From Flavivirga jejuensis (GTDB lineage Bacteria; Bacteroidota; Bacteroidia; Flavobacteriales; Flavobacteriaceae), in contig NZ_JAUOEL010000005.1 of the NCBI RefSeq assembly GCF_030540765.1, positions 62,001 to 126,000 of the forward strand: DNA of 64,000 nucleotides. Direction: 5' to 3'. Shown here piece by piece: positions 44,211 through 53,792 of this stretch (its first letter is position 1; every line of letters begins with the position of its first letter). The position numbers were made by a program, and so were the translations under genes. The notes beneath the pieces are model-generated. The model worked only from the letters and a program-made list of their open reading frames with translations, made no database searches and was not told the origin of the DNA.

Positions 44211-45851
44211 ATGTCTAATATAAAAACAGCAGCAAAAGACAAAGTTCCCTTTTTACAAAAATCAGCTTTCGGTTCAGGGCATTTGGTACTTAATTTATTA
44301 CCAGGAGCTTTAGCCGTTTTTATGTTCTTTTTGGTAACTGCTTTTGGAATGGATCCATGGTTAGCAGGTTTATTAGGTGGTTTACCTAGAATATTTGACG
44401 CTATCACAGATCCCATAATGGGTTTTATTTCTGATAATACCAAGTCAAAATGGGGACGTAGAAGACCTTATATTTTTATTGGAGCTATTTTAAGTGGGAT
44501 CCTGTTTGCGCTTTTATTCCAAATGAGCGAAGATAATTCGGTTATGTTCAACTTTTGGTATTTTCTTCTTATGTCTTTATTGTTTCTCATTGGAAACACC
44601 ATGTATGCTACACCATTGGTAGGTTTAGGATACGAAATGACTTCTGATTATAATGAGCGAACACGCTTAATGGCATTTGCTAATATTATTGGTCAAATTG
44701 CTTGGATGCTAGTGCCTTGGTTTTGGGTAATTATTGCCGATCCTACCGTCTTTCCTTTAAGTGAAGAAACCATAAGAATTATTGGAGAAATGGGGCTTAC
44801 AGGAGATGAATTACAAAAAATAACAGACGAAAAACTACAAGCAACAGGAGTTCGTAAATTATCATTAATGGTTGGTTTAGTATGTGCTGTACTCGGAGTT
44901 TTACCAGCTTTATTCTGTAAAGGGATTGATTCTGTAAAAATGGAAAACAGAAAAAAAATAAGCCTTAATACTCTATCATCTAGTTTTAAAGAATTATTTC
45001 AAGGGATTAAGGAAGTATCCAAGAACAAACCCTTCATGAAGTTATGCGGAGCTACATTCCTTGTATTTAATGGATTCCAAATGGTGGCTTCATTCAGTTT
45101 TTTTATAATTGTCTTTTATATTTATAATGGCAACTATGGTGATGCTGGTACCTGGCCAGCTTGGTTTGCTTCGCTTACAGCAGTAATAACCGCTTTTATG
45201 GTTATTCCTATCATTTCAAAAATAGCTAACAAATGGGGAAAGCGGAAGGCTTTTATTATTTCTACGGTCATTTCTATTATTGGTTACATACTTAAGTGGT
45301 GGGGCTTTGATAATTCATTAAACGATAAATTCAATAAAACGAATTTTGGTGAAGGATTAAACAGTTTTGTGGGTTCTATATTTGATGCAATCAATCCTTT
45401 TCTGGACAGCATTGGCATGTCCTGGTTTAGTATGGACACAAGCCTGGGTGGGCCTTGGCTAATGTTCTTACCTATTCCATTTATGGCTTTTGGTTTAGGA
45501 GGTTTATTTACTTTAATGATGAGTATGACTGCAGATGTTTGTGATCTAGATGAACTAGAAAATGGCATGCCAAGAAAAGAAGGAACTTTTGGAGCGATTT
45601 ACTGGTGGATGGTAAAACTGGGACAGGCAATTGCTTTAGTACTAGGTGGAGCCATTTTAACCTTAGTTGGTTTCGATGAAGGTGCTGTGGCGCAAACAAC
45701 TGAAACAATGACAAAATTACGAATAGCAGATATTGTTATACCAGCTGTTACTGCTGGAATAGCCATTGGGATTATGTATAAATATAATTTGAATGAAACA
45801 AGAGCAAGAGAGATAAAAGTAGAATTAGTAAAACGTAGAGGAGAACTTTAG
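44211..45851 (+). CDS. MFS (GPH-type) sugar:cation symporter
   Basis: This 546-residue inner-membrane protein with ~12 helices resembles the glycoside-pentoside-hexuronide family. Signatures are DPWLAGLLGGLPRIFDAITDP, GFISDNTKSKWGRRRPYIFIG and YNERTRLMAFANIIGQI. The C-terminal half contains MSMTADVCDLDELENGMPRKEGTFGAIYWW (in parts). A longer cytosolic/periplasmic insert lies around 190-260 and another near 375-410. It lies between the GH30 gene and the cytoplasmic GH17 gene and should import the oligosaccharides produced in the periplasm. Substrate is inferred. Confidence 0.92.
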   Translation: MSNIKTAAKDKVPFLQKSAFGSGHLVLNLLPGALAVFMFFLVTAFGMDPWLAGLLGGLPRIFDAITDPIMGFISDNTKSKWGRRRPYIFIGAILSGILFALLFQMSEDNSVMFNFWYFLLMSLLFLIGNTMYATPLVGLGYEMTSDYNERTRLMAFANIIGQIAWMLVPWFWVIIADPTVFPLSEETIRIIGEMGLTGDELQKITDEKLQATGVRKLSLMVGLVCAVLGVLPALFCKGIDSVKMENRKKISLNTLSSSFKELFQGIKEVSKNKPFMKLCGATFLVFNGFQMVASFSFFIIVFYIYNGNYGDAGTWPAWFASLTAVITAFMVIPIISKIANKWGKRKAFIISTVISIIGYILKWWGFDNSLNDKFNKTNFGEGLNSFVGSIFDAINPFLDSIGMSWFSMDTSLGGPWLMFLPIPFMAFGLGGLFTLMMSMTADVCDLDELENGMPRKEGTFGAIYWWMVKLGQAIALVLGGAILTLVGFDEGAVAQTTETMTKLRIADIVIPAVTAGIAIGIMYKYNLNETRAREIKVELVKRRGEL

Positions 45852-45870
45852 AAAATTAATAGAATATAAT

Positions 45871-46755
45871 ATGTCGTACAGAGCAGATAAAATAAGGTCG
45901 TTAGCAGGGTTAAATCTTGATGACAAAACTCAGAAAGGGTTACATAATCTATTTAAAAGAGTATTAAAAAATGGGATGCATGGGCTTTGTTTTAGTCCTT
46001 ATGAAGAAGGTCAAAAGCCAGGTGATCAAATGACTGAAAAGCAAATTAGACGTCGTATGAAAATCATAAAACCGTATACAAAATGGATTCGTTCTTTTTC
46101 TTGTACAGATGGCAATGAGGCGATATCGCGTATTGCAAAAGAATACGGGATTAAAACACTTGTTGGCGCTTGGTTGGGCGATGATGCTGAAATCAATAAA
46201 AAAGAGATCGCTGGGCTTATAGAACTGGCAAAAGAAGGCTATGTAGATATTGCTGCAGTTGGTAACGAAGTGATGTATAGAGGTGATTTAACCGAAGATG
46301 AGCTTTTAGTTTTTATGCATGAAGTTAAAGCTGCGATTCCAAATGTGCCAATGGGATATGTAGACGCTTATTATGAGTTTAGACACAGACCAAGAATTAC
46401 AGAAGCTTGTGATGTTATTTTGGCTAATTGCTATCCATATTGGGAGGGCTGTAGTCAAGAATATGCTCTGGTTTATATGAGAGATATGTATAACCAGGCT
46501 AAAAGTGCCGGAAACGGAAAAAAAGTGATTATAACCGAAACAGGATGGCCTTCTTTTGGAGAAGGACTGCAAGGTGCGATTCCATCAGAAGAAAATGCCG
46601 TAAAATATTTTATAAACTCACAAATATGGTCTAATGATGATGCTATTGAAATGTTTTATTTTTCATCTTTTGATGAATCATGGAAAGTAGGAGACGAAGG
46701 AGATGTAGGAGCCTATTGGGGATTGTGGGATAACAACGAAAAATTGAAGTTTTAA
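45871..46755 (+). CDS. GH17-like protein without signal peptide (cytoplasmic)
   Basis: The 294-residue GH17 barrel has acid/base E133 (AAVGNEVMY) and nucleophile E223 (IITETGWPSF). The C-terminal FYFSSFDESWK is typical of the family. No export signal is visible: MSYRADKIRSLAGLNLDDKT is polar, so it should act on imported oligosaccharides next to the phosphorylase. Its start follows the transporter by 19 bases. Whether it hydrolyses, or transglycosylates beta-1,3-glucan chains, cannot be told. It is the last gene before a MITE-like repeat. Confidence 0.92.
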   Translation: MSYRADKIRSLAGLNLDDKTQKGLHNLFKRVLKNGMHGLCFSPYEEGQKPGDQMTEKQIRRRMKIIKPYTKWIRSFSCTDGNEAISRIAKEYGIKTLVGAWLGDDAEINKKEIAGLIELAKEGYVDIAAVGNEVMYRGDLTEDELLVFMHEVKAAIPNVPMGYVDAYYEFRHRPRITEACDVILANCYPYWEGCSQEYALVYMRDMYNQAKSAGNGKKVIITETGWPSFGEGLQGAIPSEENAVKYFINSQIWSNDDAIEMFYFSSFDESWKVGDEGDVGAYWGLWDNNEKLKF

Positions 46756-46766
46756 GCAAATCATTG

Positions 46767-46922
46767 AGAAACTGTTTAAGTTTAGTTTTTGGAATTAGTT
46801 TGGGAAGATTAGGTTCTCAATCAAGGTAAAATAAATGCGAATAGCATCGCTACTTAAAGAAATTTTGCTACAGAATGAGGACTTAAGACAATAAACTATA
46901 GGATAAAATTTAAACAGTTTCT
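46767..46922. mobile_element. MITE-like element with 13-bp perfect terminal inverted repeats
   Basis: AGAAACTGTTTAA opens the 156-base segment and its exact complement closes it; similarity extends for ~20 bases. Inside is a micro-frame MRIASLLKEILLQNEDLRQ followed by a stop, which may be a shred of a transposase (unverified). No target-site duplication is evident. It separates the PUL enzyme operon from the gene at 46989. It could also serve as a weak terminator. Confidence 0.5.
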
Positions 46923-46988
46923 AAGTAAAAGTCTTTTTTATAATCATAATTTTCTTACATTAAACTAAACTTCTAATTAAGAAAGGTC

Positions 46989-49900
46989 ATGAACAAAATT
47001 AAACCCAACTATGCTGCAATATTGATATTAATTGTAATCATGTCTTGCCAAAAATCAAAACGTCCGCTATGTACAGAAACATTAGTTGGAGGATTTGAAT
47101 TACTTTCTTCAGATAAAACAGGCATTGATTTTAATAATGCCATTAAAGAAACCGAAAGTTTTAATCACTTCTATTATGCTCAAATATATAATGGTGCGGG
47201 AGTCGCTATAGGCGATATAAATAATGATGGTTTATCAGATATATTCTTTTGTGGCAACCAAGTGAGCGATAGACTTTATCTAAACAAAGGCCATTTTCAA
47301 TTTGAAAATATTACTAAGAAATCAAGAGCCGCCAAAGTTTCAGGATGGTCATGGGGCGTCACCATGGCAGATGTAAATTCAGATGGCTATCTTGATATTT
47401 ATGTTAGTAGAAATGGAGAATTTATGAATCCTGAGCAGCGTAAAAACCTACTTTACATAAATAATCAAGACCTTACGTTTACAGAATCGGCTATGGCTTA
47501 TGGGCTTGCAGATGCTGGATATTCTACCCAAGCTGTTTTTTTTGATATGGATAATGATGGTGATTTGGATATGTATCAAGTCAACCAACCAGCAGACCAA
47601 AAGTTGTTTATACGTTATACAATTACTAAAGACAGTTATAAATTCTTTACACATAAATTATATAGAAATGATAACGGAAGATATCATAACATCTCTCAAC
47701 AAGCAGGTATTTCAGGTGTTTTAGCATATGGATTAAGTGTAAATGCTGCCGATTTTAACAATGATGGATGGATCGATTTATATGTTGCTAATGATTATGA
47801 TGAACCAGACTTTATGTATTACAATAATGGAGACGGCACGTTTCGAAATGTGATTAACGATAATTTAAAACATATTTCCAGATTCAGTATGGGTTCCGAC
47901 GCTGGCGATATAAATAATGATGGCTTGATAGATATTATCACACTAGAAATGGCTGCCGAGGATCATTTTCGATCAAAAACCAACATGGGTTCCATGTCGA
48001 CCGAAAATTTCAATCAACTAGTTCACTTAGGAAAGCATCATCAATACATGTCAAACACACTACAAGTCAATACAGGTGTCGGCAGTTTTTCTGATGTTGC
48101 CAATATGGCTGGGATTGCTAAAACCGATTGGAGCTGGGGCGGGTTGTTTGTAGATTTAGATAATGATGGTTTAAAAGATATTATAATATCTAATGGCGTT
48201 AAAAAAGATGTTAGAAATAATGATTATTTAACTATTGTAAACAATCTTGATCCAGATATATCGACACAAGAATTTTTCAATATAAGTAAAAACACACCTT
48301 CCCAACCGCTTTCTAATTATGCTTATAATAATAAGGGTAATCTTCAGTTTGAGAAGGTCACAAAAAATTGGGGTTTTGAAACACCAAGTTTTTCAAGTGG
48401 AATCGCTTATGGCGATTTGGATAATGATGGCGATTTAGACGTTGTTACAAATAATATGGACGCTTTAGCATTCGTTTATGAAAACAAAGCAACTGGCAAT
48501 TTCTTAAAAATTGATCTAAAAGGTTCTGATAAAAACACATTTGGTTATGGGGTTAAGGCAACTATTCATCATAACGGTAACATGCAGGTTTTAGAAAATT
48601 CAGTAACGCGAGGTTATTTATCTTCAGTAGAACCAGGTTTATTTTTTGGATTGGGTAAAGATGTTGAAGTTGATAAAGTAGAAGTGCTCTGGCCAGATGG
48701 GAAAATAAATGTATTTGAAAATATAAAGGCAAATACAACACTTACTGTTAAATATTCAAAAGCAAAAATCGCGACAAAACAAGTTGAAGAAAAACAACCA
48801 TTATTAGCTCAAATAGAACCTGCCGATATTGGCATTTCTTACAGTCATAAAGAAAATGAATTTGATGATTTTGAAGTTGAGATTTTACTACCCCATAAAC
48901 TATCTCAAAACGGTCCCTTCTCTGCTATTGGAGATGTTAACGGCGATGGATTAGAAGATTTATTTATTGGTGGAGCAGCAGGACAAGGCGGCATACTCTA
49001 TCTTCAAAATACCAATGGAAAATTCAATAAAAGCACCTCGCAACCTTGGGAAAATGATAAAGGTTCAGAAGATTTAGGAGCACTATTTTTAGATGTGGAC
49101 GGGGATAATGATCAAGATTTATTTGTTGCTAGTGGCGGTAATGAATTTAAGCAGGGAGATGCCTTATTAAAAGATAGATTATATATAAATAATGGGCAAG
49201 GAACATTTGTAAAAAGCAATCATGGGTTGCCTTCTATTTTTGAAAGTTCTCAATGCGTGAAAGCATCTGATATTGATGCAGATGGCGATTTAGATCTATT
49301 TATTGGCACCCGACTTATTGCCAGACAATACCCTTTTCCAGCAAGCAGCTATTTGCTTATTAACGATAATGGTGTCTTTAAAAAAGCACCGCATAAAACC
49401 GCTCCAGACCTTGAAAATATTGGATTAGTTACCGATGCTGTTTTTACAGATATTGATAACGATAATGACGCCGATTTGATGTTAGTTGGAGAATGGATGG
49501 AGATTATAGTTTTAGAAAATAAAGAAGGCACATTTATAAATAGCTCGGAAAAATATGGACTTAAAAACGCCAGAGGTCTATGGTGGTCTATAACGGCTAG
49601 TGATCTGGATAATGATGGTGATGACGATTATATTATAGGAAACCTTGGAAAGAATAATAAATTTAAAGCAACCAAAGAACACCCTTTTAAGGTATACGCC
49701 AACGATTTTGATAACAATGGAACAAACGACATTGTGTTAGCAAAATTTTACAAAAACGATTATGTACCTGTAAGAGGGAGAGAATGTACAAGCCAACAAA
49801 TGCCTTATGTCGCAGATAAATTCAAAGATTTTAATAGTTTCGCATCTTCCAAATTATTAGACATTCTACCAGAAGATAAAGTAGACGGTGCCGTTATATA

Positions 49901-50282
49901 TGAAATCCATAATTTTGAAAGCATTATTTTAATAAATGAAGGTGGTAAGCTTATAAGAAAACCGATGCCGTACGAAACACAAGTTTCCCCTATTAAATCT
50001 TCTATAGTACTCGATATAAATAAAGATGGACATCAAGATATTATTACAGTTGGTAATCATTACGGTGTAGAAGTTGAAACTACACGTTATGATGCGGGTA
50101 TTGGCGCGGTGCTTTTAGGAGACGGTAATAACAATTTTCAATTTATGCCGCCTTCTCAAAGTGGGCTCTATGCACCCCATGATAGTAGGTCTATAAAACA
50201 CCTGAAACAGGAGAATAACCAAAACACCATAGTCATTACAAATAATAATTCTTTCCCATCCTTTTTTAGTTATAAAAAGTAA
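46989..50282 (+). CDS. FG-GAP/VCBS repeat lipoprotein with ASPIC/UnbV domain
   Basis: The 1097-residue protein has a lipoprotein signal (ILIVIMSC). Many FG-GAP/VCBS repeats with the calcium-loop pattern DxNxDGxxDI occur from ~70 to 500 and again from ~640 to 1080 (e.g. GVAIGDINNDGLSDIFFCG, DMDNDGDLDMYQVN). An ASPIC/UnbV domain lies between at ~525-590 (VEVLWPDGKINVFENIKAN). Such CRTAC1-like lipoproteins are abundant in flavobacterial PULs and are likely surface-exposed. Their function is unknown; ligand binding is a reasonable guess. No enzyme motif is visible. Confidence 0.9.
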   Translation: MNKIKPNYAAILILIVIMSCQKSKRPLCTETLVGGFELLSSDKTGIDFNNAIKETESFNHFYYAQIYNGAGVAIGDINNDGLSDIFFCGNQVSDRLYLNKGHFQFENITKKSRAAKVSGWSWGVTMADVNSDGYLDIYVSRNGEFMNPEQRKNLLYINNQDLTFTESAMAYGLADAGYSTQAVFFDMDNDGDLDMYQVNQPADQKLFIRYTITKDSYKFFTHKLYRNDNGRYHNISQQAGISGVLAYGLSVNAADFNNDGWIDLYVANDYDEPDFMYYNNGDGTFRNVINDNLKHISRFSMGSDAGDINNDGLIDIITLEMAAEDHFRSKTNMGSMSTENFNQLVHLGKHHQYMSNTLQVNTGVGSFSDVANMAGIAKTDWSWGGLFVDLDNDGLKDIIISNGVKKDVRNNDYLTIVNNLDPDISTQEFFNISKNTPSQPLSNYAYNNKGNLQFEKVTKNWGFETPSFSSGIAYGDLDNDGDLDVVTNNMDALAFVYENKATGNFLKIDLKGSDKNTFGYGVKATIHHNGNMQVLENSVTRGYLSSVEPGLFFGLGKDVEVDKVEVLWPDGKINVFENIKANTTLTVKYSKAKIATKQVEEKQPLLAQIEPADIGISYSHKENEFDDFEVEILLPHKLSQNGPFSAIGDVNGDGLEDLFIGGAAGQGGILYLQNTNGKFNKSTSQPWENDKGSEDLGALFLDVDGDNDQDLFVASGGNEFKQGDALLKDRLYINNGQGTFVKSNHGLPSIFESSQCVKASDIDADGDLDLFIGTRLIARQYPFPASSYLLINDNGVFKKAPHKTAPDLENIGLVTDAVFTDIDNDNDADLMLVGEWMEIIVLENKEGTFINSSEKYGLKNARGLWWSITASDLDNDGDDDYIIGNLGKNNKFKATKEHPFKVYANDFDNNGTNDIVLAKFYKNDYVPVRGRECTSQQMPYVADKFKDFNSFASSKLLDILPEDKVDGAVIYEIHNFESIILINEGGKLIRKPMPYETQVSPIKSSIVLDINKDGHQDIITVGNHYGVEVETTRYDAGIGAVLLGDGNNNFQFMPPSQSGLYAPHDSRSIKHLKQENNQNTIVITNNNSFPSFFSYKK

Positions 50283-50977
50283 AGTGCTGTTTTAAAAAAA
50301 CATACGGTAATAAAGAATTTCTTAAATCCAACTATCCTCGAGCCCTAGCCATAGAGATATTACCCTGACTTTATTTTGACTTGAAAAGGTCAAAAAACCA
50401 AAATTCTGTATTTAGATTTCTGTTTTCACGAATAACAATTTCAACGGAAACCCGAGGTAAAGCCTGGGGAAATTCTTTTCGATCAAGAAAAATCTAGTGA
50501 TAAAAAGTTTCAGACCAATGTCCAAAATTATGCTATAAAGCACTGATAATATGGTCCAACATTCATCAGTATTTCTATAACCTTGATGCTTTTAGTAACA
50601 ATAAATGCATACAAGGGTAAAAATTAAGGCAGCAGTTAATAAAATGACCACAACATGACCACAACACAGGCTGCTAATTACTTTATATACAAGTAATTAA
50701 TTATAAATAGATTCTAAAGAGAAGTAGCTAAAAACACGCCATTTACCGCATTAACAGAGACTTAGCTCACCATCTGTATTACGAATAATTTAAAAATATG
50801 TCATTTTTATTGATTTGTATGCTTTTTGTAGCGGTATACTTTACCAATTTATTAAAAAACAGCACGTACATTTAATAATATCTAAAACCACCTTTGTTAG
50901 ATTGTGCATTATAGTTTGCAAGGCGTGAATTTTAGTTTAAAAAAACAATTAATACTAACTCATTCTAAAAACAAATT
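50283..50977. promoter_or_regulatory. Long leader/intergenic region with PUL boxes
   Basis: These 695 bases contain no gene that I can support. At 50643-50666 are two adjacent copies of ATGACCACAAC, related to box A. At 50800-50849 lies a box B region (TCATTTTTATTGATTTGTATG, then CTTTTTGTAGCGGTATA) very like 29901-29936. A small TTGAC/GTCAA hairpin is at about 50378-50396. The start codon is ~130 bases after box B. Confidence 0.55.
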
Positions 50978-52432
50978 ATGATGAAAAAAATTACATTATT
51001 ACTAATCTTATTAACAGCATCTCTAGGATACGCACAGTCGTCTCCAATAAATTTTGAGAGCGATGTTACTACTGGTGTTAACTGGATAGATGCTGGTGTC
51101 GATGTCGCCATAGAAGATGATGCAACCCCAACAGCACCAGCTAATGGAAAAGTTGGAAGACTACTTACTAAAGCAGGTGGCCAACCTTGGCAGGAAGCCC
51201 ATCTTACGATGACGACATCTGCTATTGATTTAACAACTGCTACAGGTGGTGCTAAAACTGTTTCTGTTGATGTTTATTCTACTACGGGTAATGATTTTTT
51301 GCTTAAAGTAATAGACGGAATAAGTGGCGCTGGCGCTTCAGAAGTTCCAGCCGCTCATAATGGAACTGGTTGGGAAACATTAGAATTTAATTTTAATAAT
51401 GCCACTGTTGGAGGTGTTCCTAATGGAGAATATAAAACATTTGCATTTTTCCCGCTTTATGATATTTCTGGAGGTTTACCTGGAGGTTTTATTGGTATGG
51501 AAAATAATTCTCCCGTTACAACAACCTTTATCGATAATGTAACTTTTGTTGAAGGTACTTCATTACCTATTGAATCTTGTGATGATGGGATTAAGAATCA
51601 GGATGAAGATGATATAGATTGTGGCGGAGTCTGTTCTGCATGTACAGAACCAGCAGTACCACCAACAACCGCACCAAATGCACCCCCAGCAAGATTAGCA
51701 GCAGATGTTATTTCTATCTATGGAGATGCTTATGGTACTCCTATAGGTGTCGCTAATGTGCCATGGGATGATTCGGATTTTACTGTAGAAAATATTGCTT
51801 CAAATGACGTTCTAAAAATAGACTTTGGTAATTTTTTAGGGATGTCTTTAGGTGCTTCTGTTGACGCTTCTGCAATGACACATTTCCATATGGATTTTTG
51901 GATCTCCGATGCTTTTGTAGCAGGACAAGTATTTAACCCTAAGTGGTCAAATCATGCAGGTGGCGGTGTTGAAACGGATGCTTTTGAATTAACAGTAGCA
52001 ATCGGACCGACTGATGTACAAACATGGGTTTCAATAGATGTTCCATTAACAAATTTTGCCAATGTGAAAGGTTCTGGTGTAACAGCCAGAGCCGAGTTAT
52101 TAGAATTTTTATTAACGGTTTCGGGAACATTAGATGTTGGTTATTTAGATAATATCTATCTCCATAAAAACACCTCTTTAAGTGCAGAAGAAAATGACAT
52201 AGCTCGTTTTAAAACATACCCCAACCCAACACAAGATAGTTGGACGGTTGAAACTAAAAATGAAAGCATCTCATCAATTAGAGTATTCGATATTTTAGGA
52301 AAAAATGTGTTATCAGTAACTCCTAATAAAAGCAAAGCAACCGTAGATGGATCTAGTTTAAAATCTGGACTATATTTTGCTCAAATAAAAACTGCAAATG
52401 GGATTAGCAGTTTAAAACTAGTTAAGAAATAG
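50978..52432 (+). CDS. T9SS-sorted glycan-binding-like protein
   Basis: The 484-residue protein has a signal peptide (MMKKITLLLILLTASLGYAQ). The first module (~22-195) shares the frame of the PUL lipoprotein modules (NGKVGRLLTKAGGQPWQEA, VSVDVYSTTGNDFLLKV). A cysteine-rich linker (CDDGIKNQDEDDIDCGG, ~200-225) and a second jelly-roll module (~240-390, ending VGYLDNIYLHKN) follow. The C-terminal ~75 residues are a T9SS sorting domain (RFKTYPNPTQDSWTVE to LKLVKK). With box A/B upstream it belongs to the regulon. Probable role: extracellular or surface glycan capture. No catalytic residues seen. Confidence 0.85.
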   Translation: MMKKITLLLILLTASLGYAQSSPINFESDVTTGVNWIDAGVDVAIEDDATPTAPANGKVGRLLTKAGGQPWQEAHLTMTTSAIDLTTATGGAKTVSVDVYSTTGNDFLLKVIDGISGAGASEVPAAHNGTGWETLEFNFNNATVGGVPNGEYKTFAFFPLYDISGGLPGGFIGMENNSPVTTTFIDNVTFVEGTSLPIESCDDGIKNQDEDDIDCGGVCSACTEPAVPPTTAPNAPPARLAADVISIYGDAYGTPIGVANVPWDDSDFTVENIASNDVLKIDFGNFLGMSLGASVDASAMTHFHMDFWISDAFVAGQVFNPKWSNHAGGGVETDAFELTVAIGPTDVQTWVSIDVPLTNFANVKGSGVTARAELLEFLLTVSGTLDVGYLDNIYLHKNTSLSAEENDIARFKTYPNPTQDSWTVETKNESISSIRVFDILGKNVLSVTPNKSKATVDGSSLKSGLYFAQIKTANGISSLKLVKK

Positions 52433-52461
52433 TTAGAGTGTTTATTAACTTAGTTTGTTTT

Positions 52462-52496
52462 AAAGCGTGTGATTTTATTATCACACGCTTTTTACA
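52462..52496 (+). terminator. Intrinsic terminator at the end of the PUL
   Basis: AAAGCGTGTGAT / ATCACACGCTTT is a perfect 12-bp stem with a 6-base loop followed by TT. It lies 30 bases after the stop codon. Confidence 0.88.
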
Positions 52497-52563
52497 TTTG
52501 TAGCTACCAAGCTTATATTTGTTTTAAAATATTTCTTTACTTTGTGAAAACCTTCACTTAGTT

Positions 52564-53259
52564 ATGTTTGATGATATCTTAACCGCCATTCCATTCGGAA
52601 TAATACTAGCCTTCACAATTGGTCCAGTATTTTTTGTGCTTTTAGAAACAAGTGCCACAAAAGGTTTTAGGAGTGCTTTAATATTCGATCTAGGGGTTGT
52701 ATTTGCAGATATTATTTTTATCGTGGTAGCCTTTTATAGTACCAATAACCTAAGAGGGAAAATTAGTAACGACCCTAGTTTTTTTATATTTGGTGGGGTA
52801 TTGTTATTTGTTTATGGTATTATCTCTTTTATAAAAACGTCAAAGTCTTTTAGAGCTATTGTTAAAGAATATCACAAAGTTGAAATTCAAAAAGATTACG
52901 GGAAACTTTTTATAAAAGGCTTTTTACTTAATTTTATAAATATTGGTGTTCTAATTGGTTGGTTAGGTTTTATGGTGTTAGGAGATTCGTTAACGACATC
53001 AGAAAATGGTGAAATTGTTTTTATAGCTACCATGGTAGCTTCTTATTTTATTACAGATCTCATTAAAATTTTGATCGCTAAAAGATTAAAAGCGAAATTA
53101 ACACCTCGCCTTATTTTTAAAACTAAAAAAGTGATTGCCATTGTTATTTTAGGTTTTGGAATCTTATTATTTCTTCAAGGGGTATCCCCAGAGGCCTACA
53201 AAAAGAACAAAGAAAAATTAGAAAAAATAAGACCTATAAAAGACAAGCTTTCGGAATAA
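52564..53259 (+). CDS. LysE-family transporter
   Basis: The 231-residue inner-membrane protein has about six hydrophobic segments and the LysE-type start (IPFGIILAFTIGPVFFVLLET, shown in part). A central loop KSFRAIVKEYHKVEIQKDYG separates the two halves. LysE/RhtB proteins export amino acids or related small molecules; which one cannot be told. The C-terminus is lysine-rich (KKNKEKLEKIRPIKDK). It is a single gene, downstream of a terminator and unrelated to the PUL by function. Confidence 0.88.
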   Translation: MFDDILTAIPFGIILAFTIGPVFFVLLETSATKGFRSALIFDLGVVFADIIFIVVAFYSTNNLRGKISNDPSFFIFGGVLLFVYGIISFIKTSKSFRAIVKEYHKVEIQKDYGKLFIKGFLLNFINIGVLIGWLGFMVLGDSLTTSENGEIVFIATMVASYFITDLIKILIAKRLKAKLTPRLIFKTKKVIAIVILGFGILLFLQGVSPEAYKKNKEKLEKIRPIKDKLSE

Positions 53260-53266
53260 TCTGGAA

Positions 53267-53300
53267 GTTTTTTGAAGCGTCGAATAGATTCGAAAAGCAA
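53267..53300. repeat. Decayed copy of the tRNA-Cys 3' end
   Basis: GTTTTTTGAAGCGTCGA, three changed bases, then GATTCGAA. This matches 55521-55554 (terminator arm plus the 3' acceptor/T-arm of tRNA-Cys) at about 26 of 34 positions, and most differences are transitions. It has the same orientation as the tRNA end, which is the geometry of an integration direct repeat. Confidence 0.6.
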
Positions 53301-53348
53301 ACTTGGATATAACACGAATCAAGTGTAAATCTAATCTTGGAAAAAATT

Positions 53349-53751
53349 AAAAAGAGGCTGTCTAAAAAGTGTCACCCTATGTTTGTAAAATATTGGTGTC
53401 ATTCAAAACATTCCGATAATTGTCGGAGTTGAAGAATCTTAAAAATAAAACATTAAAATTTAAGAGATTCTTCAGTCGTAAGCTTCGCTTATATCTTCAA
53501 ACAAAATATATTTTGTTTTCGATAGCCTACCATTGACGGATTTCATAAATGATTAATTTACAATCGTTTGTCATTCAGGGCACAGCGAAGAATCTTTATA
53601 ATTAATCTCTAAAGATTCTTCAGTCGTACCTCCTTCTGAATGACACTAACTTTTTGCAAACATAGGATGACACCCAATTACGTCATTTCATACGCTAGTT
53701 AAAATTTTTAACACAGGTCTCTGAATGACACTTTTTAGACAGCCTCTTTTT
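53349..53751. mobile_element. MITE-like element with 26-bp perfect terminal inverted repeats
   Basis: The ends (core GAGGCTGTCTAAAAAGTG) are exact reverse complements over 26 bases, and the next ~20 bases inward are imperfectly inverted too (CACCCTATGTTTG against CAAACATAGGATG). Inside are two REP-like palindromes with GTCATTC and AGATTCTTC motifs. No transposase frame fits in 403 bases and I see no clear target duplication. The ends resemble insertion-sequence termini seen in Bacteroidetes (recalled, family not assigned). It lies between convergent genes and may also terminate both. Confidence 0.75.
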
Positions 53752-53792
53752 ATGATAAAGTATAAACCTTAATCATATACATCTTAACTATA

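Noticed and set aside
53349-53751. Complete insertion sequence
   Set aside because: At 403 bases with no transposase frame it is at most a MITE or internal-deletion derivative.
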